Assembly (NCBI GenBank): GCA_946699065.1
Contig: CAMPDV010000091.1
Coordinates: 248,001-312,000, forward strand
From: Loxodes magnus
Lineage: Eukaryota > Ciliophora > Karyorelictea > Loxodida > Loxodidae
Length of the DNA: 64,000 nucleotides
Direction: 5' to 3'
Shown here: positions 34,574-46,595 of the stretch, one piece after another
How the letters are laid out: each line of letters begins with the position of its first letter
Position numbering within the stretch: position 1 is the first letter of the stretch
Notes under the pieces: model-generated
Told to the model about the DNA's origin: nothing
The model's database searches: none
Seen by the model: only the letters and a program-made list of their open reading frames with translations
Program-made: the position numbers and the translations under genes

Positions 34574-34984
34574 TTTTTTATCAAACAAATTGCATTTATT
34601 GATATTATTTAAAAATTTATGTTTTCATTATATTAACTATATTTAAAGCTTTTTATTTTATCTAATATTAACTTAAACCAAAATCTAAAGATCATTTATT
34701 AATTTACTTATTTCACTGTGACTTGAATTAAATTATAAATGTCATAAGTAATAATTAATTTTTGCTAAATTATAATTAAAATTTAGATATTTAGATTTTT
34801 TAATTTAAGATCTTTAAAAATTAATTTTATCACTTAATTTTCTTATTAACTCTTAATTTTTAGGTATATAAATTATATCTAAAAAATATAATATAACTCT
34901 TACTATAGTCGTTATAATTCGAAAGGAATAAAGCTAGATATAATAAAAATTGTTTATAGATAAATAATTTTTATCATAATGTAT

Positions 34985-35735
34985 AAAATAGTACCTAAGA
35001 ATTAACATAATTCACCAACAAAATCTAATAACACTTAGCAGGATGTAGCCAATGGTCTCTACCTTCTTTAGATAGAGAATTAAGAATTAGTAAATGTTTT
35101 TAAAGATCTTTATCAACGAACTAATTAATTATTGAACTCTATGGAAATTCTAAAATCGAAAAATTCAGCAATATGATAGGAATTAGTTCTAAACTCGTAC
35201 TTGCAACAAATTTAGGGTAGAATTTTGCAGACAGAATAAATAGTAAGAGAAATTTAGAACTCGAGAATATTAAAACAAGAACAATCCAAAATAAAAAGGG
35301 ATTCAATGGAATAGATTAGCAATTTGCAACAAAATATATTCCCTATAGGAAAATAATGATATAATGATATTGCAAGCTTCAGGAATTAACGTAAGAAATT
35401 TCTATCAATTTTATTAAAAATAAAAGAAATTAATATAAAATAAATGATAAGATATATTTAGAATATACAGCACAAGTGAAGATTTACTCTATCGGAAAAA
35501 AATACTACAAGTAAAAGAAGCTCCAAATATACAGCATGCAATTAACAAATTCAATAAGGAATGAGTGGGAATTCGACCTACCGGAAACTCTCAGAAAAAA
35601 CAAATTAAAAATTGTAAGGACTTATGATAAACAAGATCCGAGCAAATATGAAGTTTCTTTTATCTAAAAAAAAACTCTTGATTTTTGATTAACAAATAAA
35701 GGAGAAATCACGTAAATTAATTATTATTATATTAT
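34985..35735 (+). pseudogene. Zinc-knuckle element, family II, degenerate copy
   Basis: Keeps the TATAAAAT start context, scattered coiled-coil pieces, an IPYRK-like stretch before a CQYCK knuckle remnant, and the family II 3' end (GAGAAATCACGTAAATTAATTA then ATT repeats). More decayed than the copy at 30074. A fossil with many breaks. Confidence 0.5.
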
Positions 35736-35866
35736 CAGATCATAAAATTTTATAAAGGAGACAAGAATAAATTTTGGTAAAAGTAAAAGTTTAATCAAAA
35801 TAAGTAAACATACTTGAAAATAGTATAATAATTTAAGTCGAAATTAATTTATGAATAATATATAAA

Positions 35867-36285
35867 ATGGATGTCAGCCGCGTCAGCCAAAATAGTAGGT
35901 AATCTGGTGCAGTGTATACTGCATTGCGAGTAATCTCGCATTAAATGCCACCACGGGGAAGGGTGGATAAGCTCTGTTGAGACATACCTAACTTACCACG
36001 AGGGTTCTCTCGAGTATGAAAATTTGACTGACGGACCTTCTAATTACCGACTTAATAACTAATTCTTATTTGGACCTTATTCAAGAAGACTGAAACATTT
36101 GATTCAAGATTTAAGAATAAATTTTAATGAGAAGATTCGCCATTTGGAAAAGCTGACAAGACTCATCGGACCTCTAGAATTTTAACAAGAAACATGAGAA
36201 CATTTTTCTTAATATTAATATTGAAAGAGCTGCGAACCAATGAGGTGCTACGCGCTCTATAATCATTTTATTTATTTATTAATAT
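35867..36285 (+). repeat. SINE-like repeat A, copy d
   Basis: Complete copy from ATGGATGTCAGCC to (TTTA)n, with the 3' hairpin at 36227-36257. TAATATATA lies on both sides (35855-35864, and just after the tail at about 36282), a likely target-site duplication. Confidence 0.8.
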
Positions 36286-37700
36286 ATAATTTTTTTCTTT
36301 TTCGTTAAAGAGGCTTAGCTACTTTAATTAAATTTAAATAAATTAATCTCTAAAAATACAATCTAGGAATAATTTTTTATACATTTCTTATAAAATTAAA
36401 TTGAGGGATGACTAATAATGTAAAGATTATATATAAGAATTTAAAAATAAAATTATTACTTACAATATAAATTATTAAATTATATCTAAATTTTAAAGAT
36501 TTAATTTTAAAATATGATGTTATTAGGCATCTTTTAAAAGAACTAAATTAAAAATTCATAACATTTTTTTTAATTTAACTTTAAAAAAGGAATTTAATAA
36601 ATTTTTACTCAAATAGCTTTTTATTAGTTATTTATAAAATTTAATAACTTTTTAAACTAACTAACTTATTATTAATTCTATTTAACTGTAAAAGCTTTAT
36701 TCGTAAAAATTATTTTTATTTTTTTCATAAAAAATTAAATTTAGTGTCAATTTAATGGAAATAAATATTAATTTGAAATTAAGTTTTCAATAATAATAGG
36801 TATTTTATTTAGATGAACTCTTCAGTACATTGTTTCAAAATCCAAAGCAGATAAGATATATTAAATATACAATATTTTATTCATTTCTAAATCTTTCATA
36901 ATTCTAGCCATCTCTTTAATGAAGCGAATTTTCAATTAACATATAAATTAAAAAGTTAATTTGAGAAAATAGTTTTTATATTATTTATTTTTGCTAAAAT
37001 TATATTTGTTATAATAAGAAGTAGTCTTAATTTCTCAATTAATTTAAACATCTATGACAGTGATATTATTGCTTCTTTAAATTTCTTTAGAAAGATTTTA
37101 TGATTTATTTACGTATAGAAATATAATAATATCATCTATCATTTTTTTCAATTAAAATTTATTTTTAAATATTCTAGAAACTGAAAATAACTCTACTTTA
37201 ATAGCTAAACGCTTAAAGTAATATACTATAAATAAAATAATTAACAGTGGTAAATAAAAAAATTATTTAAAATTTTAAAATTTCTATTATTTTATTAAAT
37301 ATCTTAAAGTAAATAATTAATAAATGCTTTCTTTAATTAAAATTTGTTATTTAAATTCTTAAATTAATCACATATAGAATCTTAAACTTTATATTTTAAA
37401 GAGAAATAATTTTGGAAATATTTTATAAAAATAAGTATTTTAAATATTATATTAGCTTAAATTATTATAACTATTTATTAGTGATAGTAATGAAGTAGTA
37501 TTATTTAGATATTCCCTTCCAATTTTAAATTTTATTGCATACAGTTACAAATCATTATAATCTTAAAGTTTAATCTTTTATAAACTTAAATGTTTTCCTT
37601 TTATTAAATTTAGGTATAATAATAAAAAATTAAAGAAATTAAATGAATTATAAAATTTAAAAGTTTTATTCTTTATAAATTTAGATAAATATCTAAAACT
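36286..37700. other. AT-rich stretch between element cluster and duplication block 2
   Basis: Nothing recognised. Confidence 0.45.
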
Positions 37701-38313
37701 AAATTTTAAGAAATTAATTTAAGCTTTATTTGCCACTAGCGTTGCAGTCTCATAAAAACCTAAGATTTTTAACTTTGATTGTAATTTTCTTAACCTTTCA
37801 CATATTAATATTTCATTTAATTTGTTTATAAAAATATTTGAAATATTAACAATGCAATAGTTATTATAGTCAATTTTAAAAGAGTTATGCATGATATTTG
37901 ATAAAATATTAGTGTAAATTTAATAATTTAAGATTTGTAGAAATTATGAAATTTTTTTAATTTGATAGATTATAAATAATCAAGCTTTAAGATAAAATAG
38001 AAAGCCTTTCTTAATTTATTTAAAAGCAATATTTTTGTTTCTTATTTAGGGATCTATAGTATAAAGTGAGTCTGAAAGATTCTACCTTTACATTGATGAT
38101 TCTTAAATGGATTATGATTATTTATCTGAAAATTCGAAGTTTTATTTGATTTCTATGTATTTAGATTTATAATATATAAAGCTTAAAGAAATAGAAAATT
38201 AATAGCTCTATAGTTAGAAATAGAAATAAAAAGTAGAATTTAAGCAAATATATAAATCTATAGTAGATTTTATCTATAAATCTTGAAAAATTAAAGATAA
38301 AAGAAATAGATAT

Positions 38314-38340
38314 GGATGACTAATAAACAACTAGTCATCC
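38314..38340. other. Short perfect hairpin
   Basis: GGATGACTA (38314-38322) and TAGTCATCC (38332-38340) pair around a 9-nt loop. No counterpart is obvious in block 1. Function unknown. Confidence 0.35.
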
Positions 38341-39585
38341 TCTTTATATATTTCTATTACTAAAGCTTGATTAATTAACCTAGGAAATCAGAGGTTAAAT
38401 TTTTATTTCTGTATAGATAAAGAAATAGCAAAGATAATTACATTCTATAAAGGCATAAATAGAATAATTTTACTCTTAACTGTTTAATAATTCATCTATA
38501 AGTAAAATTAAAATGAAATGGCATTACTAGATAATTTTATTGAGTTTTAGTAAATATCTCTTTTCTACTATATGTACTTACAAAATGAAAAAGATCAAAA
38601 TTGTATCTAAAATTGAAATAGTTAAATTTTAAGTTAATTAAGAAGCTAAAATTCACTAAGTTCGTTCATATGAGAAAATTAGGGATGGCACAAGAGGTAA
38701 AATTAAATATAAATGTCTCTAATATATCAAAATAAAATGATGTACTGATTAAGATATCAATCTAAAATTTTAAATTAAGGAATAAATAGTAAGAAAATTA
38801 AGTATTTCTAACTTAAGTTATCTGGTAATGATAACTTAAAAAAATAAACTAAACTTTGCTCTTGCAAGTTTATAAAATATTTTTAAAAAAAATAATATAA
38901 AATACTTTCATTTTTGTTGTCTAATGCATAAGCTATTAAATCTAGTTGTCAGTCTTAGTTTAACCCTTAGTATAAAAAAAAGTCCTAAAAGTTATTTCTA
39001 AGATAATAAATTCCAAAAAAGTGGTTAATGAATTTAAATTAAAGGGATTTTATTAAGAAGTTTATAATCGATAATTTCGCAATAATTTCATTTCTTAACT
39101 ACAAGTTGATATAAATTACATTTTCTCCTTCAACTCTAGTTTTTGCATTGATATGATTATGCTTAGAAAAATAACTAAAAAATAAAATAAGCTTATTTAT
39201 TCTCAATATCCCCGTTTAACTATTGCTATATTTTATTAAGTTTAAATTAAAAAAGATAAAAAATAAATATATTAGTTGTACTTTATCTAATAAAATTCAG
39301 CTTAGATATAAACTGAAAGATTTTTAAGTTTTCTGAACTTGCACAAAGAACTTAATAGTAGGTAAAGCTAGAGATATAACCTATCTTAGCAAGACTGAAT
39401 TCCATTACTTGTATAATATAATGTATTCTTAATTTATTGCATATTAAATGAAGGTCAATTTCTTTCCAGCTTCAAATTAACTTTAGCTATCACTTGGAAA
39501 AGCAAGTTCTTCATAAGCTTTTGATTAAGTAAAGCATATAAACCATTTATCAAATTAAATCTTTTTATAATAAAATAATTTAAAC

Positions 39586-40552
39586 ATAAAAAAATGGTTG
39601 AAGGTTTCAAGTCAGGCTTCTATACCACCTCTTCCTTAGCCATAAAGGAAGGGAGGAAGCAAGAAACCAAGTCTTAATAATCTTCTCTATCACAACTTTA
39701 ATCAACACTGAACTAACAACTTGGAATCTAACAAAACGAACGAAAGTCAACCTTGAAGACTATACGCACGGAAACTCCAACCTCAAGCGAGAAACCGAGG
39801 AAACAGATGAAGTCTGCTCTCCACCAGGAGGTATCAGAGTTCAACCCTTCTGGCCAGATGACCATGGAGTAGCTCATCAAAGTGGTACTGAACCTCCAGG
39901 AAGTGGTCAAGAGATCGAAGAAGGACAATGATATGCTGATGGCAAAGCTAGACCTAGCAGAAGGAATGAGTCAAGACTTATGTCCTAGGAAAGAGATCTT
40001 AACGCCTTTTGGAATATCTCACAAAATCAGATTAACGAATCCTAAAATTAGTTTTAGAAACAGACTGAACTGGATAACAGACTCGGAAAAATAGAAGAGA
40101 AATTGCAAACTTTTAAGAAAGAGTAAAGCGAAACTGGAGCTATTCAAATGGAAATCAAAGCTTAGAAAGAGCAAACAAATCAAGGAAAATAATTCAAAAT
40201 AAAAAAAAATGCTTCTGCTGTGGAAGCGTATGACATTTTTATCGGAAGTGTTAGAAATTCTAATAGAAATAAAGAAACTATCGAATACAAGAGCAACAAA
40301 AGAAGAAACAAGAAGAAGAAAGAATGAAAAGAATGTATTGCAACCCGGATGGTTCAATATACAAGATTAAGATGGAACCAAGGCAAGCTAAAGGAGGGAA
40401 AACCTGGAAAAATCCGAGTTCCCAATCTCGCTAAAATTGGGCGATCCGAACTTTTATATTTAACAGCAGGGAGCATGAACTGCTGTATTCCTGACGGGGT
40501 TGGAAATCCCTAAAACGGAAAACTTAAAATTAATATTATTATTATAAAATAC
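39586..40552 (+). mobile_element. Zinc-knuckle element, family I, copy 2
   Basis: Flanked by TTTAAAC at 39579-39585 and 40553-40559, a likely 7-bp target-site duplication. From the ATG at 39594 (MVEGFKSGF) it has a Ser/Thr/Gln-rich N-terminus, then EKPRKQMKSALHQEVSEFNP and a coiled coil. A canonical CX2CX4HX4C knuckle (CFCCGSVWHFYRKC, 40210-40251) needs TGA read as Trp. MYCNPDGSIYKIK follows. The 3' tail is conserved with the element at 59.6 kb: GGGAG-ATGAACTGCTGT, then GACGGGGTTG and GGAAAACTTAAA. There are no terminal inverted or long terminal repeats and no polymerase. The frame is not whole. It resembles an ORF1-only retroelement such as the mammalian HAL1 type. Confidence 0.65.
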
Positions 40553-40559
40553 TTTAAAC

Positions 40560-42125
40560 TTAAAATTTTATTCCTACTCAAATACATTATATCTAATTTA
40601 TATAAATTATGCTTAACTTAATCATAGCTATGCATTAAAACTAATAAATAAGAATCTTTTATTTTTTTCAGCCTAAAATATAAAAGTTAATGTAGTAATT
40701 AAAATAAAAGTTAAGTATTGTATAGCAAAATATTCCTGCTTATATTCAAATTTCCTTTGTCTAAATTTTATTTATCTATTTCTATTTTCTCTTTCTATTT
40801 TTAAACTAAAAGCCTACAAAACCTAAAGATAAATAATTGTTATTTAAATGATGAGGTATATTATTAGTTTTAATAAAAAGGTTATAAGTATAATGCAAAT
40901 GAATATTTATCCCTTTGGATTATGAATTTGATTATGCTATTTCTTAATCTAAACCTAAGTAAATGTATTTATTTTGTTATTTTACATCTAATCTATTTGC
41001 CTTTTATGCTATCAACTATAATTATCTAAAATACCAACTCTTTTAAGTTATAGGAACTTGCTTCAATGAAATTTTCTTCTAAATAAATAAATTTAACTAA
41101 GATAATTAAGTAAATGAGCATGTTAACATTATACTTGAATTAGACTGATTATATAATCAATAAATCCTAATTGCTTTGTGAATTAGATACTAAATATAAA
41201 GGTACCTTATTCAAATATAAATAGGATAAACTTATTCCTAAATTTAATACAGATGTAGCTAGCAAGAGGAGCTCATAGAAGATTAAGAGATTTAAATAAG
41301 GAACTTAAGTTTATTAAGATTCTATTTAGATATAGCTTCCTAAATAATTCTAGAATTAACAATAATTTTATCAAATGTAAACTGTATTCAATTAGACTGC
41401 AAATCAAATCTTAGCATCTTTATTTTGAAGTTTCGTTTTTTTAAGTTCTAAATATTTATGATTTTACCTTAAAGTAATTATATAAATTATTCCAGATAAA
41501 AATTAGTTGCAATTATGTCTTAATTAATAAAAATCCAGAAAAGCTTACTTTAAAGCTAAAGCAAAGAAAGAGAATAATAGAAGTATTTGCTTATTTAATG
41601 AGTAGCATTAAAAAAATAGCAATGATTTACATACATAATAAAGCTAAAATTATTCCAGGAATATATTAATTTTACATTCTAACTGTATGCTACTAATGAT
41701 AGTTACCTATAACATTTATTTTTAATAATATTAATAGATTTTTCTATTTAGATAATTACTTAAATAAACAAATCTTCTAAGCTAATGCTTTATTTTTTAG
41801 TTTTAGCCTATTATATCAAACTAACTTAAATTCTTCTGCTTTCATTTGATTGAAAAGCAATTCCTGCCACATGCAAAAATAATAAAATACTTAGATGTTT
41901 TGAGAATAATAGTAGACTTATAATAATTTATTAATCTTTTAAGTTAATCTTTACTTTAGCTTTTATATCCTTATTCAATTATCTTTCTTTATTTACCCAT
42001 ACTTATGTACAAATTAGTTTTAGAGCCTTAATTATATTAACAATAGCTATGAAAATAGAATTGATATGCTATTATAATAACTGTTAGGCTCTACTTAAGT
42101 GAATACTAAAACATAAATATAAAAA
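40560..42125. other. Upstream part of duplication block 2; possible coding patch
   Basis: From an ATG at 41066 one plus-strand frame reads as a plausible protein for about 180 codons (KFNTDVASKRSSQKIKRFKQ and later a hydrophobic LFWSFVFLSSKYLWFYLKV). The diverged block 1 counterpart has indels that do not preserve the frame, so I do not call a gene. The rest is AT-rich with nothing recognised. Confidence 0.3.
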
Positions 42126-45100
42126 GCTTATTTAAAATAGACATTCATCTTAATGATAAAGTAAATAAATCTTTATTTACCTTAAATGCATGAGAGTTTA
42201 TAGGCTATATAACTTAATAGATTTACTATAACTCCAAAATTAAAAAAATAATTAAGCTTCCTATTTATTGCTTCTTTAAAAACTGTTTAATAATGGAAGT
42301 TTTCCAAAGGGATGCTTCTGAATTATTTACTTAAGAGTAAGAGATAAAATACAATTTAGAAGATAAGCAAACCAAGGAAGAAAAAAATGACTAAATATTA
42401 GAAACCTAAAAACTAAAGGAGAAAGAAGAGGAAAAGGAATAACCCTAGCGACTAGTGCAGCATAAAAGTAGTTTTAATCTTCAAATCTTGCTCAAATTTA
42501 TATCAATTTACGTCTTGCTTTTTATCGTTGTTTCTGACTAGCTCAAATCAGAAGATTCTTATGAAATAAACAATTCTATCAAGTAATGACTGGATAAATT
42601 TGAAGATACTTGATTTTCTGAAATTATGGATTAAAAAGATTTTGAGTAGTGATTCAAAATATCTTTTTCGTAGGAACTGTTTTCTGTCTAAATAATGAAT
42701 ATGACAGGCCGCTAAGATTTCTACATGATTAACTTCTTTAATAAATTTATTTCTTAGCTAAGAGTAACACAAAGAAGAGTTAAACTGATAGAAAATGATT
42801 CTCCTAAATATATCAAATTTAAAGGAGAAAAATGAGCTGCAGAAAAGCTACCTTCATATTTCGATGGCTCAATCGAGAGTAATGATGCTTATGGACCAAA
42901 TTCAACTTTTAAATACTCTAAAACAGGTCCATTTGGAGAGGGTGGATTTATTTGGAGATATTAAGTAGCAGGACTAAATTTAAACGATTTTCTATAATAA
43001 TTCGATTAGTTTCTTGCTTAGAGTGCAATAGACTCTTAAACGATTAACTTGAATCTGGACTTTGTTACTTATAACGCTAATTACTAACTTTTCACTTATA
43101 CCATATTACAATTCGAAATTCTACCTTAAGGGAAATGAATCCCTAAAAGCAAAATTTAAACAATACCAGTAGAGATGTTTTATAAAGGAGATAGATGATG
43201 AAGATTTGTTATAGAAATAATACTAACAGTAGGGACTATTTGAAACATTCTTTAAATACTACTCAAAATTAGAGCATCAGCTAGGCTTTTAAAATTGGAT
43301 TATGAACAACTTAATCAAAACTCAGAACAAAATGAAGATTCAAAAGATAAATTTCCTGAGGAAGCTAGATTAAATCCATATTAAATGACAGAAGTTAATG
43401 TATAAAATGACTAAAAAAATATAAAGAAAGATAGATTAAAGAAACGTATAATAAGCATATTAAAGGTAAAATGAATTAAATTTATTATTAAAGCAACAAA
43501 GATTTGGTTCAGTTAATTCTGGAACGCTTTAGACATGATTTCTTACATTTTTATCTTAACAGGTTTCTGTATGTGGTTTTCGTATGTAAGAGATGATTTC
43601 AGACTAGACATGGTTGATACAGATAAATACCCAATTGGAAGTTATGAAATGATTGACAAATTTCATGATTTGTCTGAGTTTTTTACGAACTATAGGAGAG
43701 TTTAAGGAATCAGCTTATTGCTATTTTCATTAAGATTTATAAGATTTTTAACTATTATTCCAAATGCAGCTATAATTACAAGAACATTTTACCTCTCACA
43801 TGAAAAAATAAAGAATTTCCTATTGATAATGATTACTTTGTCATTAGCCTGTATGTTCTTAGTATACATTTCATTAGGACACAGTATAGAATAGTTTAAT
43901 GAAGTGAGTTCATCTCTGGCTCATATATTCTTCATAATGATTTTTGAAACAGACAGCATGAGATTAAGCTATCACTTTACAAAAGTTTATACTTGAGTTT
44001 TCTATATTTGCTGTCAAGTCTTTCTAGCTTGGATTTTTATGAGTCTTCTCATAGCTATAATATGCACTTAGTATGAAGAGCTGCATGAAGAGCTTGAACA
44101 TCAAGAGAATAATGACAATAATAGAAAGCACTTTGTCTATAAAATTTGGAAATACTGGAAGTTAAAGAGCATTCAATTTAAATAGTGGAAATAAAATAGA
44201 AAAATACTTCACTACCAGGTAGCAAAGGAAATATTGAAAAAGGAAATAAAATAAATGAAGCAAGAAAGCAAGGAAAATAATTAGCAACTAGAGTTCAGGC
44301 AAGATATTGATTTTTAGACAATTCTAGAATAGCCTGATATAATTGATAAAAAGATTACACATGAGAAAGATGAAGAACTTACTGATCCTTATAAAAGAAG
44401 ATAATGCAGGAAAAATATAACTAACTTTATGACTTCATTAAGCTACTGAGTAGTATTGCTTGTGATAATACTTCTATCGCTAAACTAGAAATAGTTTTAT
44501 GCTGTAAGAACTTCAATTCAAAAGCCTTTAGAAAGTAAATATTTTAATAATAACGAGCAGTAAATAAAGGATGTTAGAATTCCTTAGCAATGAATGTAAT
44601 GGTTTAATTTTTTTATTTATACTTATTTTGATTAAGTGGAAAGAAGCGAAAATAATTATTGATATTTCAATTAAGTAAATTATTTAGTAGGATATCAAAA
44701 CTAAACTATTGGACCTATATAACTTACATTCAGGTATTTTAAAGAGTATAAAAATGATGTAGAAAGATTCTAGAAATATTAAGAAAGAAAAAGGTCTCTT
44801 AATTTTAATTATAACGAAGAAAAAGATAAAGATGAGCTAACAGATACTATAATTGGAGGAACTTCAGGCGTAAAATACTTTTATTAATCGAATAAAGGTT
44901 ATAATGATAAGGGAGGATTTATTTTTCATTTCAACCCAAAAAATTTAACAGCAGTTAGACTTTTAGCCTTGGATGGGATAGCAAATATAAACTTAAATAG
45001 TATGACTATTGAGTTTGTGGCTTATGAAGCTAACATTAACAATTTTATGTATTCTTCTCTGGTTTTTATATCGAAGCCAGAAGGTTAAATTTCCAAGAAA

Positions 45101-46595
45101 TTTGAATATTTTCCATGCAAAATGTAATATTACTCTGCAAGCCTCGATTACTTTAGAGCATTTCTTGAAATAGTATTCATTTTAATAACTCTCTTTTTCA
45201 TACAGAATACTATTATCTCGATTATAAGATTAAGCAATCAATATAACAAATGGAAAAAACTTAATATCGACTTACAGACTTAATACTTTAAGTACTTAAG
45301 ATTCTAATAAAAGCCAGAATTTATTAGAAAACTAACCTTTATTGTAGACTCAAAGATGATATTAGATCTTATAGTTTATGCTTTATCGCTTGCCTGCATA
45401 ATATTTTGAATTCTCTTTATATAAACGGATAAATCATTTTCAAAGCTGCCTATTAAATCTTCTTACGATAACTATTGGTATGATTTTAAATAAATTGGTA
45501 ATAACCTTTACTCCTTCTTTGTTGCAGCAGGACTAGACATATTGTTTTTATCAATTAAAATACTGGACGCATTCTCTAAATACAAATACATGAGAAAAAT
45601 ATGAAAAGTCATTTCTATAGCTATGAAGGATATTTTCTATTTAGTCTTCTTTTTGTTTATAATTATGCTTGCTTTCTCTAATCTAGGATATTTCGCTTTT
45701 TCACCCTCACATCCCGAGTTTAATTCCTTCCCTTAATCTTTGATTTCCTGCTTTTTGTATTTCGTTTGAGAATTTGATTACGAAAAACTAAAGAAAGCTG
45801 ACATAATAATAGCTGACATCTTCATATTCCCTTATATCTTCATAACTATCTTTATCTGTACTAATATTTTCATCTCTATCTAGCGCAAGAGCCTTTAAAA
45901 AGCTCAAATTCAAACTGACCAAGAACAAATTCCATAATTAACTAGTATGCTATAAGATTATTTCACCATATTACTCAAAAGTATATAAGCATGACTAAAG
46001 AAACGCTACCAAGAGAAAGAAAACAGATAAAGGTTAAGTTCATAATAATAAGAAGAACTATTAGATAGATATATAGCCAATGAATAAGCTAGATAAATCA
46101 GAAATATTCAGAAAAAACTCTTAGATTTACCCTGGAAGTGAAGAAGTCTCTCAGTATCAACAGTGAATCAAGATACACGCTACTTAGATTGTAGACATGT
46201 GTCAGGACTTAATTTTTTATAGAGCGAATATTTAAAATTTTGTTATTCAATCAAAAAAGCTGTAACTTTAAGGTAGAGATGATTTTATATCTCTTCAAGA
46301 CTCAAATTAGCTTTAGAGCAAACTCTTCATATATTGGCATTTATGTAGACTGATAAACTAAAAATTGGAATGCTAAATAAATGAAAGCGATAATGATTTA
46401 TTAAAAGAAGCTTAATAAATTTAATTGGCTTTTTAGAGACATGAATAATAAGAGCTGTGGATAGAAAATATGGCAAAGTCCATATAAGACCAAATGAAGA
46501 TTTTTGATCTGCTAAGAAATAAAAACAATTAATTTACAAGTTTGAAAGAAGGACTAGGAATCTGAAGATAAATATATACGTTATTATTTACTCTT
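42126..46595 (+). repeat. Homogenised segment, copy 2 (polycystin gene and short flanks)
   Basis: Partner of 19748-23436. The outer edges of near identity are sharp on both sides, although the flanks beyond are also homologous but strongly diverged. Confidence 0.85.
42293..46565 (+). CDS. Tandem two-unit polycystin (PKD2-type) channel, full-length copy
   Basis: Predicted membrane cation channel with two six-helix polycystin units in one chain. Unit 1: helix 1 at about residues 62-81, luminal polycystin domain to 290, helices 2-5 (FVIEIILTVGTIW; LDMISYIFILTGF; RVQGISLLLFSLRFIRFL; FLLIMITLSLACMFLVYI), pore stretch IFFIMIFETDSM, helix 6 ending FMSLLIAIIC near 590. A Lys/Gln linker follows. Unit 2: helix 1 near 714, luminal domain with GGFIFHFNP, helices 2-5 (952-1135), pore FLYFVWEFDYEKL, helix 6 to about 1196. 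A Gln-rich tail follows. Internal TGA codons fall at Trp-like sites. Relative to the other copy two bases are missing at 46130/46131; the frame then meets TGA at codon 1283, which could end the protein there instead of at 46563. Confidence 0.87.

Noticed and set aside
43169-43951. The 783-base difference between polycystin copies read as an intron removed by retroposition
   Set aside because: The segment encodes helices 2-5 and the pore of unit 1 in frame. Cutting at GT-AG would remove 784 bases and shift the frame, and the true junction lies between two CAG triplets.
43169-43951. The same segment as a germline-limited internal eliminated sequence
   Set aside because: No TA repeat bounds it and it is needed for the channel fold, so a plain deletion in the other copy is simpler.
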